From Kribbella sp. VKM Ac-2568 (lineage in GTDB: Bacteria > Actinomycetota > Actinomycetes > Propionibacteriales > Kribbellaceae), in assembly GCF_004345365.1 (NCBI RefSeq), contig NZ_SLVF01000001.1:434001-498000 (forward strand): DNA of 64,000 nt, written 5' to 3'. The notes below the pieces were generated by a model. That model did not search any database, was not told the DNA's origin, and saw only the letters and a program-made list of their open reading frames with translations. Made by a program: the position numbers and the translations under genes. Numbering within the stretch: the first letter of the stretch is position 1; the number at the start of each line of letters is the position of its first letter. Positions 17,947 through 26,275 of this stretch are shown here, piece by piece.

Positions 17947-19718
17947 GGCTTGCTCCCCACGGTCAGCCCACGCACCACGGTCGGCCAGAACGACAACAGC
18001 AGCACAACGGGTACCACGGACGCCACCACCGCAGCCGCCGCCACTGTTCCACTCGAGGACGCGAACTGCCGCGCCTCGCCCCACAACACCAGCGACAAGG
18101 GCGTAGTACCGGAGCCGCTGATCAAGAAGCCGACGATGAAGTCGTTCCACACCAACGCGAATTCCAGCACGGCAACGGCAACCAACGCGGGCCGATACGT
18201 CCGCTGCACAGTCGCCAGTACTGCGCTCTGTCGCGCGGGCCCCTGGAGAGCCTCGGCAACGAGCACAGGGGGAGCCGACGCAAAGGCCGAGCGCAACAGC
18301 AACACCGCGAACGGCAGCCCGGCAGCCGCGTGTACCAAGGCCAGCGCGACCCGCGACCCGGCGAGCCCAGCGGCGGAGATTGCGTCCCGCAGCGGCGCGG
18401 CGTACATCTGCACTGGCGTCACGGCGAGCACGACGAACGCAGAAGTGACCACGCGCCCCAGGCACTGAGGCAGTCCGCCCCAGGCGACCAGATAGGCGGT
18501 CGGTACGGCGATGACCAGCAGCACGATCGTCGCGACAGCCGAGATCAGCACAGTGGACAGCAGAGCCCGCAACAGCCCCGCATTGGCCGCAGCAGCGAAG
18601 GAATCAAGCCCAAGCCCGGCCGTGGACCACCAACCATGAAGGCCTGCCTCACGGGGTGAGTGCAGCGCCGTGGCGACGAGCACGACAGCCGGCAGGATCC
18701 AGAACAGGCCGACCGCGAACCCGACAGTCCACCCGATCCTCCGGACCCGGCGACTGGGCTTCGACCGGCCCAGCGACGGATCAGGCTTCACCACAGCGAC
18801 AGGCATCGCCCACCGGCGCCGACGCAGCCCGCGCACGCCAATCACCGCGACCGCGGCCACGATCGCGAACAGCACCACACCAAGTGCCGCAGTGCGACCG
18901 GCCGGCTCTCCTGTACTAGTGGCGCGCCACCAGTTCAGGCCAAGCACGTCCGCGTCCCGCTGCATCGGCCCGGGCACCACGATGAGTATGAGGTCGAAGA
19001 CGCGCACAGCGGCGATCACGAGTGTCAGGGTCACCACGCCGGTGATCGGCCTCAGCAGCGGCAGTTCGAGCGCGAACAGGCGCCGCCAGCCCGTGACACC
19101 TTCAGCAGCGACAGTCCGGCTCACGTCGTCCGGGATGGCGTCCAGGCCGGCGCGGAACAGCGATACGACGTACCCGAGCCAGGTCCAGCCGAACGCCGAC
19201 ACCAGCACCAGCCAGAACAGCCCGGGCCCCAGCCACACCGGGCTCGACCCGAACAGCCGGGTCGCGACGGCTGTCACCGACCCGCGCTCCGGCGACGCGT
19301 CGTAGATCAACCGGAACGTCGCCCCCGACACGAGCACCGAGACAGCGAACGGAATCACCAGCGCAGGTTGGAGAAATGTGGACAACCCAGGCAGCCGGTA
19401 ACTCACCAGAGCCAGCAGGAAGCCGACCACCACCAGTCCGAGCGCCACCGCAATCCAGGCCAGGCTGTTGCCGACGGCATGCAGTGCGGCCGGGTCGCCC
19501 ATCACCGCGAAGTTCCCTAGCCCGAAGGAACCGTCGGGCCGTCGGAAGGCGGCGACAACCGTCACCCCGATGGGGATCAGCAGCAGACTGCTCAACAGCA
19601 AGGCAGGAAGGCCCAGTAGATAAGGTCCTGCCGGTCGACGCGGTTTGCCCGGCACTGGACGTCCACTGATCTCCCGGCCGACCACTTCGAGCGTCAGGCC
19701 ATTGCTCTGCAGCCCCAT
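17943..19718 (-). CDS. Fused double-domain carbohydrate ABC permease (MalF-MalG type)
   Basis: The 591-residue protein joins two CUT1-type permease halves. The first half (to about residue 320) has the EAA-loop-like EGVTGWRRLFALELPLLRP. The second (from about 340) has PLRDAISAAGLAGS, typical of MalG proteins, and a weaker EAA loop, EALQGPARQSAVLATVQRT. CUT1 sugar importers normally encode these as two genes. The ATG shares one base with the upstream stop (TGATG), so translation is coupled to the binding-protein gene. It should form the whole membrane channel of the importer. The substrate is unknown. Confidence 0.85.
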   Translation of the reverse strand: MGLQSNGLTLEVVGREISGRPVPGKPRRPAGPYLLGLPALLLSSLLLIPIGVTVVAAFRRPDGSFGLGNFAVMGDPAALHAVGNSLAWIAVALGLVVVGFLLALVSYRLPGLSTFLQPALVIPFAVSVLVSGATFRLIYDASPERGSVTAVATRLFGSSPVWLGPGLFWLVLVSAFGWTWLGYVVSLFRAGLDAIPDDVSRTVAAEGVTGWRRLFALELPLLRPITGVVTLTLVIAAVRVFDLILIVVPGPMQRDADVLGLNWWRATSTGEPAGRTAALGVVLFAIVAAVAVIGVRGLRRRRWAMPVAVVKPDPSLGRSKPSRRVRRIGWTVGFAVGLFWILPAVVLVATALHSPREAGLHGWWSTAGLGLDSFAAAANAGLLRALLSTVLISAVATIVLLVIAVPTAYLVAWGGLPQCLGRVVTSAFVVLAVTPVQMYAAPLRDAISAAGLAGSRVALALVHAAAGLPFAVLLLRSAFASAPPVLVAEALQGPARQSAVLATVQRTYRPALVAVAVLEFALVWNDFIVGFLISGSGTTPLSLVLWGEARQFASSSGTVAAAAVVASVVPVVLLLSFWPTVVRGLTVGSKP

Positions 19719-20980
19719 CAGCCTTCCACCTTCTCCACGGCGGCAAGCTCGGCCAGCGCGGACTCCACTGCGCCCGGTACGACGTCGCTGCCGCGGTTGC
19801 CGATCCGGACCAGGAAGTCCGTCAGCACTCGCCATAGCCCGTTGATGTCGCCCAGCCGCTTCAACCGGTCGGACAGGTCGAACTGCAGCGACGTGCCGGG
19901 CGCCACGAGTTGCTCCGCCAGTCGGGTGAGCTCGGGGGAGTACCCCGTGGTCCGCCCGTCGGCGAGGAATCCGCCGGAAGCGATCCAGGGATCCACCGCG
20001 GCGGGGTCGGCGAGGCGGCGTACCAGGTCCTTGGCGTCGTCGGTCGACGGCCGCGGCAGCACCATCACGTCACCGCCGACCACCACCGGAGCCGCGGCGC
20101 CCGGGCTGATCGGCGGGAAGGTGAACATCCCGATGTCCGCCGGGTCCGCGGCGAAGGAACGCACCACGGGCTCGGCGAAGTCCGAGGCGAGCACCATCGC
20201 GGCCCGGCGATGCCCGAACACCTCGACGATCGCGTCGGGGAACTGCTGCACGAGCGACCGCTCGACCCCACCAGCCAGCGTCCCCGGGGCCGACCACATT
20301 GTGCCCAGCAGCCTCAGCGCGGCCGCGAACTGCGGCTGTTCCGACGGCTTGGGCTTCGCCGCAGTCGCCAGCGCCCGGTACGTCGAAGGCGAGGCGCCGA
20401 GTAACACGTTCTCCAGGGAGTCCGTGAGCACCCAGCCGTCCCCAGCCGCCAGCGACAACGGCCGGATGCCGGCCAGTGACAGGGAACGGTTGAGCTCGAG
20501 CCAGTCGGACCAGAGCTTCGGGGGCTCCAGCCCGACCTTCTGCAGCATGGACGGCCGGTACCAGACGGCCGACTTGTGCGCGGTCTTGAACGGCACCCCG
20601 TACGTCGTGCCGTCGACCACCAGGAGTTCGTCCCAGAGCCGGGCCCGGCCACGAGCCGCCAGGTCATCCGGGATCGATTCCAGGTCGTCTACGTGCTCGG
20701 GGACGAGCCCGGGCTGGGGGAGCATCACGATGTCCGGTCGCCGGGCGGAACGCGGGCCGAAGGCGGTGGAGATGTCGTCGCCGAGCGGGATCACCTCGAC
20801 CGGGTAGTCGAGCTCGCCGAGCCCCTCGAGCACACTGTGGAAAGCGCGAAGCTCGGTACCACTCCAGCTCACGGCGACCCGGACACTGCGGCGCAGGCCG
20901 AGCACGTCCGGAGTACCGGAGCAGCCGGCGGCTACCAGCGTGGCGGCGGCTCCCAGGAAGGCTCTGCGGCTACTCGGCAT
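19718..20980 (-). CDS. ABC sugar-binding lipoprotein (Tat-exported)
   Basis: The 420-residue protein begins MPSSRRAFLGAAATLVAAGC. This combines a twin-arginine motif (SSRRAFLG) with a lipobox (LVAAGC), so it is probably exported folded and lipid-anchored. The body resembles family 1 extracellular solute-binding proteins: GVPFKTAHKSAVWYRPSML, WSDWLELNRSL, then RRAAMVLASDFAEPVV. It captures the substrate for the fused permease gene directly downstream. Its start lies within the 3' end of the upstream pseudo-ATPase gene (11-base overlap). Confidence 0.85.
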   Translation of the reverse strand: MPSSRRAFLGAAATLVAAGCSGTPDVLGLRRSVRVAVSWSGTELRAFHSVLEGLGELDYPVEVIPLGDDISTAFGPRSARRPDIVMLPQPGLVPEHVDDLESIPDDLAARGRARLWDELLVVDGTTYGVPFKTAHKSAVWYRPSMLQKVGLEPPKLWSDWLELNRSLSLAGIRPLSLAAGDGWVLTDSLENVLLGASPSTYRALATAAKPKPSEQPQFAAALRLLGTMWSAPGTLAGGVERSLVQQFPDAIVEVFGHRRAAMVLASDFAEPVVRSFAADPADIGMFTFPPISPGAAAPVVVGGDVMVLPRPSTDDAKDLVRRLADPAAVDPWIASGGFLADGRTTGYSPELTRLAEQLVAPGTSLQFDLSDRLKRLGDINGLWRVLTDFLVRIGNRGSDVVPGAVESALAELAAVEKVEG

Positions 20981-21521
20981 GGTGGAATCCCGTAGTACGA
21001 GCCGGGTCGGTGGTGATGAGCAGGAGAGCGGCGGACCAGAGCTCGGGGTTGTGGTCGAACCGCAGCAACGATCCCCAGGTCGGTAGGCCGGCGGCATCCT
21101 CGAGGACGATCACCGCGGGGTGTGCCCGGAGTGCACGAGCTACTCCGGCCAGACGGCGACGGCCGGGGGTGATCTCGTGCGGGTAGCGCTCCAGCACGTC
21201 CTCGAGGCCGCAGCGGGTTGCAGTGACGCGGCATTCGTCGGCGGCCGCGCGGCGCGTCACTCGGTGAGTCACCGTGTGGCCGTGGACGACGTTGCCGAGC
21301 ACTGTGAGGTGTGGCAGGAGTCCGCCCTCGGCAGGGACCAAACGGACCTCGCCACTGGTCTTCACAACGGCACCCGGGGGAGGTTCGTCGAGTCCGGCGA
21401 CGACGTCGGCCACCTGCCGGGCAGCGGCCGCGTTGGCGACCACCAGGGCTCGCTGCTCGCCTACGTCGATGCGGAGTTGCCGCGGTATGCCTGGCAACCC
21501 TTCGAGCAGCAGTCCGTCCAT
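20970..21521 (-). CDS. Degenerate ABC ATP-binding protein (pseudo-ATPase)
   Basis: The 183-residue protein follows the order of an ABC ATPase, but every catalytic motif is altered. The Walker A position reads ANAAAARQV (about 29-37), with no Gly-rich loop or Lys. The Q-loop region reads VRLVPAEGGLLPHLTVLGNV. The signature position reads EITPGRRRLAGVARAL instead of LSGGQ. Walker B reads VIVLEDAAG instead of LLLDEP, and the switch His is Thr (LITTDPAR). The frame is intact and couples to the binding-protein gene, so it is unlikely to be simple decay. It may be structural or regulatory. It is the first gene of the operon, from ATG 21521. Confidence 0.7.
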   Translation of the reverse strand: MDGLLLEGLPGIPRQLRIDVGEQRALVVANAAAARQVADVVAGLDEPPPGAVVKTSGEVRLVPAEGGLLPHLTVLGNVVHGHTVTHRVTRRAAADECRVTATRCGLEDVLERYPHEITPGRRRLAGVARALRAHPAVIVLEDAAGLPTWGSLLRFDHNPELWSAALLLITTDPARTTGFHHAE

Positions 21522-21624
21522 TCCGGCCTGGCGCCTCCCCAGTCGGTGCGAATGTTCACCTTAGGGGGACAACCGGGTCGCCGCAGCCGATCCGCGCGCC
21601 GCCGACGTGTAGGTGGCTGAGCTC

Positions 21625-22323
21625 TCAGTAGGTCTTGCTCCAGAGGTTGACGGCGTAGTCGACCTCGACGCCTCGGTGTGAGGCGATGATGCGCTCGGCG
21701 TCGGCGGGCTTGAACTCGATCCGGATCACCGCTTCGAGATCCTCGCGCCGCTCGAACCGCCAGCCCATGTCGAGCTCGGTCCGCAGCCAGCCGCGCGCGG
21801 TCCAGAACCGCTCCACCTCGGCCGCCTTGATCTTCGGGTAGCACTCGCTGAACCACCGCCCGAAGGTCGACCGGCTGCCGTCGTTGTCGATCACGAAGGC
21901 CGTTCCGCCGCGCCGCATCACCCGGTCCAGCTCGGCCAGCCCCGGCTCGCAGCCCGGGCCGAAGAAGTACGCCCAGCGCGCGTGCATCACGTCCACCGAC
22001 GCGCCCCCGACCGGCAGTTTCTGCGCGGTCCCCTGCCGGACCTCGACGTTCGCCAGATCCTTGGTCCGCCGCCGCGCCGCATCCGCCAGGTCGCCGTGCG
22101 GCTCGACCCCGATCACCCGCGCAGCGGTCGCCGCGAACATCGGCAGATGGAACCCGGTACCGCAGCCCAGGTCGAGCACCGTCGCCCCGGCCCAGTCCCG
22201 CACCTGCCGCATCGCCGGCTCGAGCACGCCGTCCGGATCGACCGCCCGGTTCTCCACCTCGTAGACGCCGGGGTGATGCCAGATGTTGGGACTCGGAATC
22301 CCACCCTCCGCGATGCTCGCCAT
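21625..22323 (-). CDS. Class I SAM-dependent methyltransferase
   Basis: The 232-residue protein has motif [16 protein letters not shown] (about residues 48-62), the acidic end of strand 2 in RVIGVEPHGDL, and RMRRGG-type motifs after strand 5 (LDRVMRRGGTAFVIDND). This is the Methyltransf_11 fold for small-molecule substrates, and the substrate is unknown. A TAAGGT box ends 7 bases before ATG 22323, so it may be leaderless; AAGG could also act as a weak ribosome site. It is divergent from the GNAT gene. Confidence 0.85.
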   Translation of the reverse strand: MASIAEGGIPSPNIWHHPGVYEVENRAVDPDGVLEPAMRQVRDWAGATVLDLGCGTGFHLPMFAATAARVIGVEPHGDLADAARRRTKDLANVEVRQGTAQKLPVGGASVDVMHARWAYFFGPGCEPGLAELDRVMRRGGTAFVIDNDGSRSTFGRWFSECYPKIKAAEVERFWTARGWLRTELDMGWRFERREDLEAVIRIEFKPADAERIIASHRGVEVDYAVNLWSKTY

Positions 22324-22446
22324 ACTCACGACCTTAATTGCCTCCCGCAACTCAAAAGGACGGCGGTCCGGGAAACGTATATAGATTGAGCAGGCGGTCC
22401 CGAGCAGCAATGCTAGGCCGCCTGATTCGCTGATCCGGAGGTTCGA

Positions 22447-23313
22447 GTGCGACGCCGTGACTACGAGGGACCCGACGATCTCCGGTTGATGCAGGACCTG
22501 GTGCAGCGGACCTGGAGTCCACGATCGCGTTTGCACGTCGGTGACGTGGCGTGGGAGCGCAGCGTGAATGTCGGCCGGCGCGGGCACACCTGGCGTACTG
22601 CGCTGTGGGAGGACGAAGGCCAGGTGGTTGCCTGGGGCTGGGCGGAGTTGCCCGACCACCTCCTGCTCGTCGTCGACCCGGTCCGGCCCGAGGTCGCCGC
22701 CGAGGTCATCGCCTGGTATCGGGCACTAGCCCCCGAGGGAGCCTGCAGCGTCCTCGAGGAGGAGACCCACCTCATCTCCGCGTTGGAGACTGCCGGGTTC
22801 CACCCCGACGACGAGGCCCCGTTCTTCACGCACCACGACCTGTCGTTGAGCGATCTCCGTACTCCGGTGGTGCCCGACGGGTTCACCCTCCGGCACGTGC
22901 GACCGGATGAGGTGGAGAAGCGGGGGGCGGGTCATCGAGCCGCTTGGTCCGACTGGGGTCCGTCGAAGGTGACCGACGAGGACTTCGCCGCGGTGATGAG
23001 CACCTGGCCCTACCGACCCGAACTCGACTGGATCGTCGAGGCCCCGAACGGCGAGTTCGCGGCCAGCGCGCTGATCTGGCTCGACGAGGTGCATGGTGTC
23101 GGTCTGGTGGAGCCGGTCGGCTGCGCCCCGGAGTACAGGCGTCGGGGGTTGGGGCAGGCGGTCAACCTTGCCGCGCTGCACGCCCTGCGCGACGCCGGCG
23201 GCACCGACGCCAGGGTCTGCCCGCGCGGCGACGACGGCTATCCCTCGGCGCGGGCGCTCTACCAGTCCATCGGTTTCAAGCCGGGCGCGAGGACCAGGCT
23301 CTACGTTGCCTGA
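22447..23313 (+). CDS. Tandem-GNAT N-acetyltransferase
   Basis: The 288-residue protein carries two GNAT-like halves. The C-terminal half has the acetyl-CoA binding motif PEYRRRGLGQAVNLAALHAL (about residues 222-241) and the closing YQSIGF element. The N-terminal half is degenerate, with no clear R/Q-x-x-G-x-G/A loop. GTG 22447 is preceded by GGAGG. The acceptor is unknown. Its 3' end overlaps the convergent MFS gene by 13 bases. Confidence 0.85.
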   Translation: MRRRDYEGPDDLRLMQDLVQRTWSPRSRLHVGDVAWERSVNVGRRGHTWRTALWEDEGQVVAWGWAELPDHLLLVVDPVRPEVAAEVIAWYRALAPEGACSVLEEETHLISALETAGFHPDDEAPFFTHHDLSLSDLRTPVVPDGFTLRHVRPDEVEKRGAGHRAAWSDWGPSKVTDEDFAAVMSTWPYRPELDWIVEAPNGEFAASALIWLDEVHGVGLVEPVGCAPEYRRRGLGQAVNLAALHALRDAGGTDARVCPRGDDGYPSARALYQSIGFKPGARTRLYVA

Positions 23314-24557
23314 GGCAATAGCTTCGCCGGGGTCGCCACGGCCAGCACCGCGACCGGGATGAGCAACATGCCGCAGAGCACGGCGAGCCAGTGGAAGCCG
23401 AGGTGGGCGAGAACCGGGCCGGCGGCGATGCCCGCGATGGAGGCGAAGACGCCCATGGTCAGGTCCGACAGCCCTTGTGCCGAGGTGCGGATGTCCTCCG
23501 GCACCGACCGGGACAGCAAGGTGGACCCCGCCACGAGGCAGGCGGACCAGCCGAGGCCGAGGAGGACCAGCGCGAGCCCGGTGAGGCTGTGCGCCTCGTC
23601 CGGCGCCAACGCTGCACACGTCATCGCCACGGCCAGGATGGCCAGGCCGACGCCGATGGTGGGGATACGGCCGATCCGGTCGGCCAGCCAGCCCATCACC
23701 GGGGACAGGGCGTACATGCCGGCCACGTGAGCGCTGATGACGAACCCCACGATCGTCAGCGAGGCGCCGTGGTGCCGCAGGTGCACCGAGGTCATCGACA
23801 TCACGCCGACCATCACGGAGTGCGCGGCGGCGATCGAGAGCAACCCCAAGCGGGCTTGGGGAATCACCATCACCCGGCGGAAGGTCGTTGCCAGCGGCTG
23901 CCGCTCCACCTTGGTCCGCACGGTCGCTTGCTGCAGCCGGCGCAGCCCCATCCACACGACCGCCAGCGCGAGAGAGAAGGCCACCACCGAGAAGATGTAC
24001 GGCCCGGCGAGTGCCATCACGCCGACCGACGTACCGACCGAGCCGCCGACGCCGGTGAGGTTGGGCCCGACCACGACACCGATGGTGGTCGCCCAGACCA
24101 CCAGTGAGAGGGACCTGGCCACGTGCTTGGGGTCAGCCGCATCCGTCGCGGCGTACCGGGCCTGCAGGTTGGAGGCGGAGCCGCTGCCGAACAGGCAGCC
24201 GGCGAGCAGCAGCAGGGCGAGTGAGTCGATCTGCGCCGCGACGATGCTGAGCAGCGCGCCGGCGACCGCGATCAGATAGCCGATCGTGAGCGACACCCGG
24301 CGTCCCTGCGATCGGGCGAGGCGCGCGAGCGGTACTGCGAGGATCGCCGCCCCGAGCGTGGTCGAGGTGGCGACGAGCCCGGCCATCGACGTCGACCCCG
24401 AGATGTTCTCCGCGAGCAGTCCGGCGACGGCGAACCCGCTCGCCACGGCCACTCCGCCGAGCACGTTGCTGACCACGAGCACGCGCAACGTCCCGCGCTG
24501 CAGGTCGGCAGCGGTCGTCGGTACTGCGTCGGCGGGGCGGGCGGAGTCGGCGGTCAC
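23301..24557 (-). CDS. MFS transporter, 12 transmembrane segments
   Basis: The 418-residue polytopic protein has about 12 hydrophobic helices. It carries an MFS-like loop after helix 2 (ARLARSQGRRVSLTIGYLIAV) and the symmetrical GWLADRIGRIPTIGVG loop in the second half. It resembles the efflux-type MFS_1 group. GTG 24557 is preceded by AAGGTGAG. It stands alone, divergent from the hexosaminidase gene. The substrate is unknown. Confidence 0.85.
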   Translation of the reverse strand: MTADSARPADAVPTTAADLQRGTLRVLVVSNVLGGVAVASGFAVAGLLAENISGSTSMAGLVATSTTLGAAILAVPLARLARSQGRRVSLTIGYLIAVAGALLSIVAAQIDSLALLLLAGCLFGSGSASNLQARYAATDAADPKHVARSLSLVVWATTIGVVVGPNLTGVGGSVGTSVGVMALAGPYIFSVVAFSLALAVVWMGLRRLQQATVRTKVERQPLATTFRRVMVIPQARLGLLSIAAAHSVMVGVMSMTSVHLRHHGASLTIVGFVISAHVAGMYALSPVMGWLADRIGRIPTIGVGLAILAVAMTCAALAPDEAHSLTGLALVLLGLGWSACLVAGSTLLSRSVPEDIRTSAQGLSDLTMGVFASIAGIAAGPVLAHLGFHWLAVLCGMLLIPVAVLAVATPAKLLPQAT

Positions 24558-24739
24558 CCGCTCACCTTCTCATCGGAACGCCGTCCCGGCAGCAGGATTA
24601 GCGCGGCGCAGAACTGCTCGGCAGTGCTCCTGCGGATGACTTGTGCGCAGTTCGGAGCGTGGACCTGACCTGTGCCCGCGGTGGTCTGCGCGGGTAGGGT
24701 CGCACCGACGTGCCAGCATCGACCCTGACTGGAGTCCGG

Positions 24740-26167
24740 ATGTCCGAACCGATCGCGATCGTCCCAGCCCCCCGCGAGCTCGTCACCGAAGACGGCCAGT
24801 GGATCACCTCGGATCCGGCCGCCGACGCCGTCCGGACCGTGGTGGAGAACCTCGGCGAGACCGAGTACCGGATCGACGTGACGCCTCAGGGCGCGCGCCT
24901 GTCCGCCGGTTCGGAGGACGCGCTCCGGCACGCCGAGCAGACCTACCGGCAGTTGCTGGACTCCGCCGTACCGGCCGAGGACGGGGCGGTCGCCGTACCG
25001 GCGGTGCGGATCGCGGACGCGCCGGCCTTCGCGTGGCGCGGGATGATGCTCGACGTCGCGCGGCACTTCATGCCGAAGGACTTCGTCCTCCGGATCATCG
25101 ACGCGATCGCCCTGCACCGGATGAACGTGCTGCACCTGCACCTCACCGACGACCAGGGCTGGCGGGTGCAGATCGACGCGTACCCGAAGCTCACCGAGGT
25201 CGGCGCCTGGCGGCCGGAGACCATGGTCGGCAAGATGTCGCACGGTCAGACCGAGTTCAGCTACGACGGGACGCGGCACGGCGGCTTCTACACCAAGGAC
25301 GACCTGCGCGAGATCGTCGCGTACGCCGCCGAGCGCGGGATCACCGTCGTCCCCGAGATCGACCTGCCGGGCCACATGCAGGCGGCGATCGCGGCGTACC
25401 CGGAGCTCGGCAACAACCCGGACACCCAGCTCGGTGTACGGCAGATCTGGGGCATCAGCGACGACGTGCTGAACGTCAACGACGAGACGGTCGAGTTCGT
25501 CCGGACGGTACTGCGCGAGGTGCTGGAGATCTTCCCCGGCCCGTACATCCACCTCGGCGGCGACGAGTGCCCGGACGTGCAGTGGCGTACTGCGGAGGCG
25601 GCGCAGGCGCGGCAGGCAGAGCTCGGGCTGACCGACGCCGGGCAGCTCCAGGGCTGGTTCACCGCGCAGGTCGCGGCGGTGCTCACCGAGGACGGCCGGC
25701 GGCTGGTCGGCTGGGACGAGATGGTCGAGACGGACTGCCCGAAGGACGCCGTGATCATGGCCTGGCGTGGCCCCGACCGCGGTGAGGTGGCGGCCAAGGC
25801 CGGCCACGACGTGGTGATGGCGCCGAACCAGTCGGTGTACTTCGACTACTACCAGGGCGACCCGGAGACCGAGCCACTGGCGATCGGCCACTTCACCCCG
25901 CTGGAGAAGGTGTACGACTTCGAGGTGATCCCGCCCGGCCTGACCGCCGAGGAGCAGGCCCGCATCGTCGGCACCCAGTGCCAGGTCTGGACGGAGTACA
26001 TGGAAGGCCCCGACCAGGTCGGCTACATGCTCCTGCCCCGCCTCAGCGCCTTCGCCGAACGCGCCTGGGGCTCCCCGAAGACGTCGTACGACGACTTCCT
26101 CACCCGGCTGCGCCCGCACCTGAGCCGGATCGAGTCCCTCGGCCTGAACTACCGCCCGCTGGACTGA
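24740..26167 (+). CDS. Beta-N-acetylhexosaminidase, GH20
   Basis: The 475-residue enzyme releases terminal beta-linked GlcNAc or GalNAc by substrate-assisted catalysis. An N-terminal GH20b-like domain spans about residues 1-95. The TIM barrel begins at AFAWRGMMLDVARHFMP and contains HLHLTDDQGW. The catalytic Asp-Glu pair is in YIHLGGDECPD (about residues 272-282). No signal peptide is visible, so it is probably cytoplasmic and acts on imported chito-oligosaccharides. I start at ATG 24740, behind CTGGAG. An intrinsic terminator follows. Confidence 0.92.
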   Translation: MSEPIAIVPAPRELVTEDGQWITSDPAADAVRTVVENLGETEYRIDVTPQGARLSAGSEDALRHAEQTYRQLLDSAVPAEDGAVAVPAVRIADAPAFAWRGMMLDVARHFMPKDFVLRIIDAIALHRMNVLHLHLTDDQGWRVQIDAYPKLTEVGAWRPETMVGKMSHGQTEFSYDGTRHGGFYTKDDLREIVAYAAERGITVVPEIDLPGHMQAAIAAYPELGNNPDTQLGVRQIWGISDDVLNVNDETVEFVRTVLREVLEIFPGPYIHLGGDECPDVQWRTAEAAQARQAELGLTDAGQLQGWFTAQVAAVLTEDGRRLVGWDEMVETDCPKDAVIMAWRGPDRGEVAAKAGHDVVMAPNQSVYFDYYQGDPETEPLAIGHFTPLEKVYDFEVIPPGLTAEEQARIVGTQCQVWTEYMEGPDQVGYMLLPRLSAFAERAWGSPKTSYDDFLTRLRPHLSRIESLGLNYRPLD

Positions 26168-26176
26168 CGACCACGC

Positions 26177-26217
26177 AACGGCGGGGGTGCCTCCAGAGAG
26201 GAGGTACCCCCGCCGTT
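26177..26217 (+). terminator. Intrinsic terminator after the GH20 gene
   Basis: An 18-base-pair stem with one G-T pair (26177-26194 / 26200-26217) has an AGAGA loop. The closing arm ends in TTT. It begins 10 bases past the GH20 stop. Confidence 0.85.
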
Positions 26218-26275
26218 TGCTGTCCCGGCAGTTAAGTCATAGCTTGCAGAGGGCAGCTGGAGAGCGGGAGGGCTG

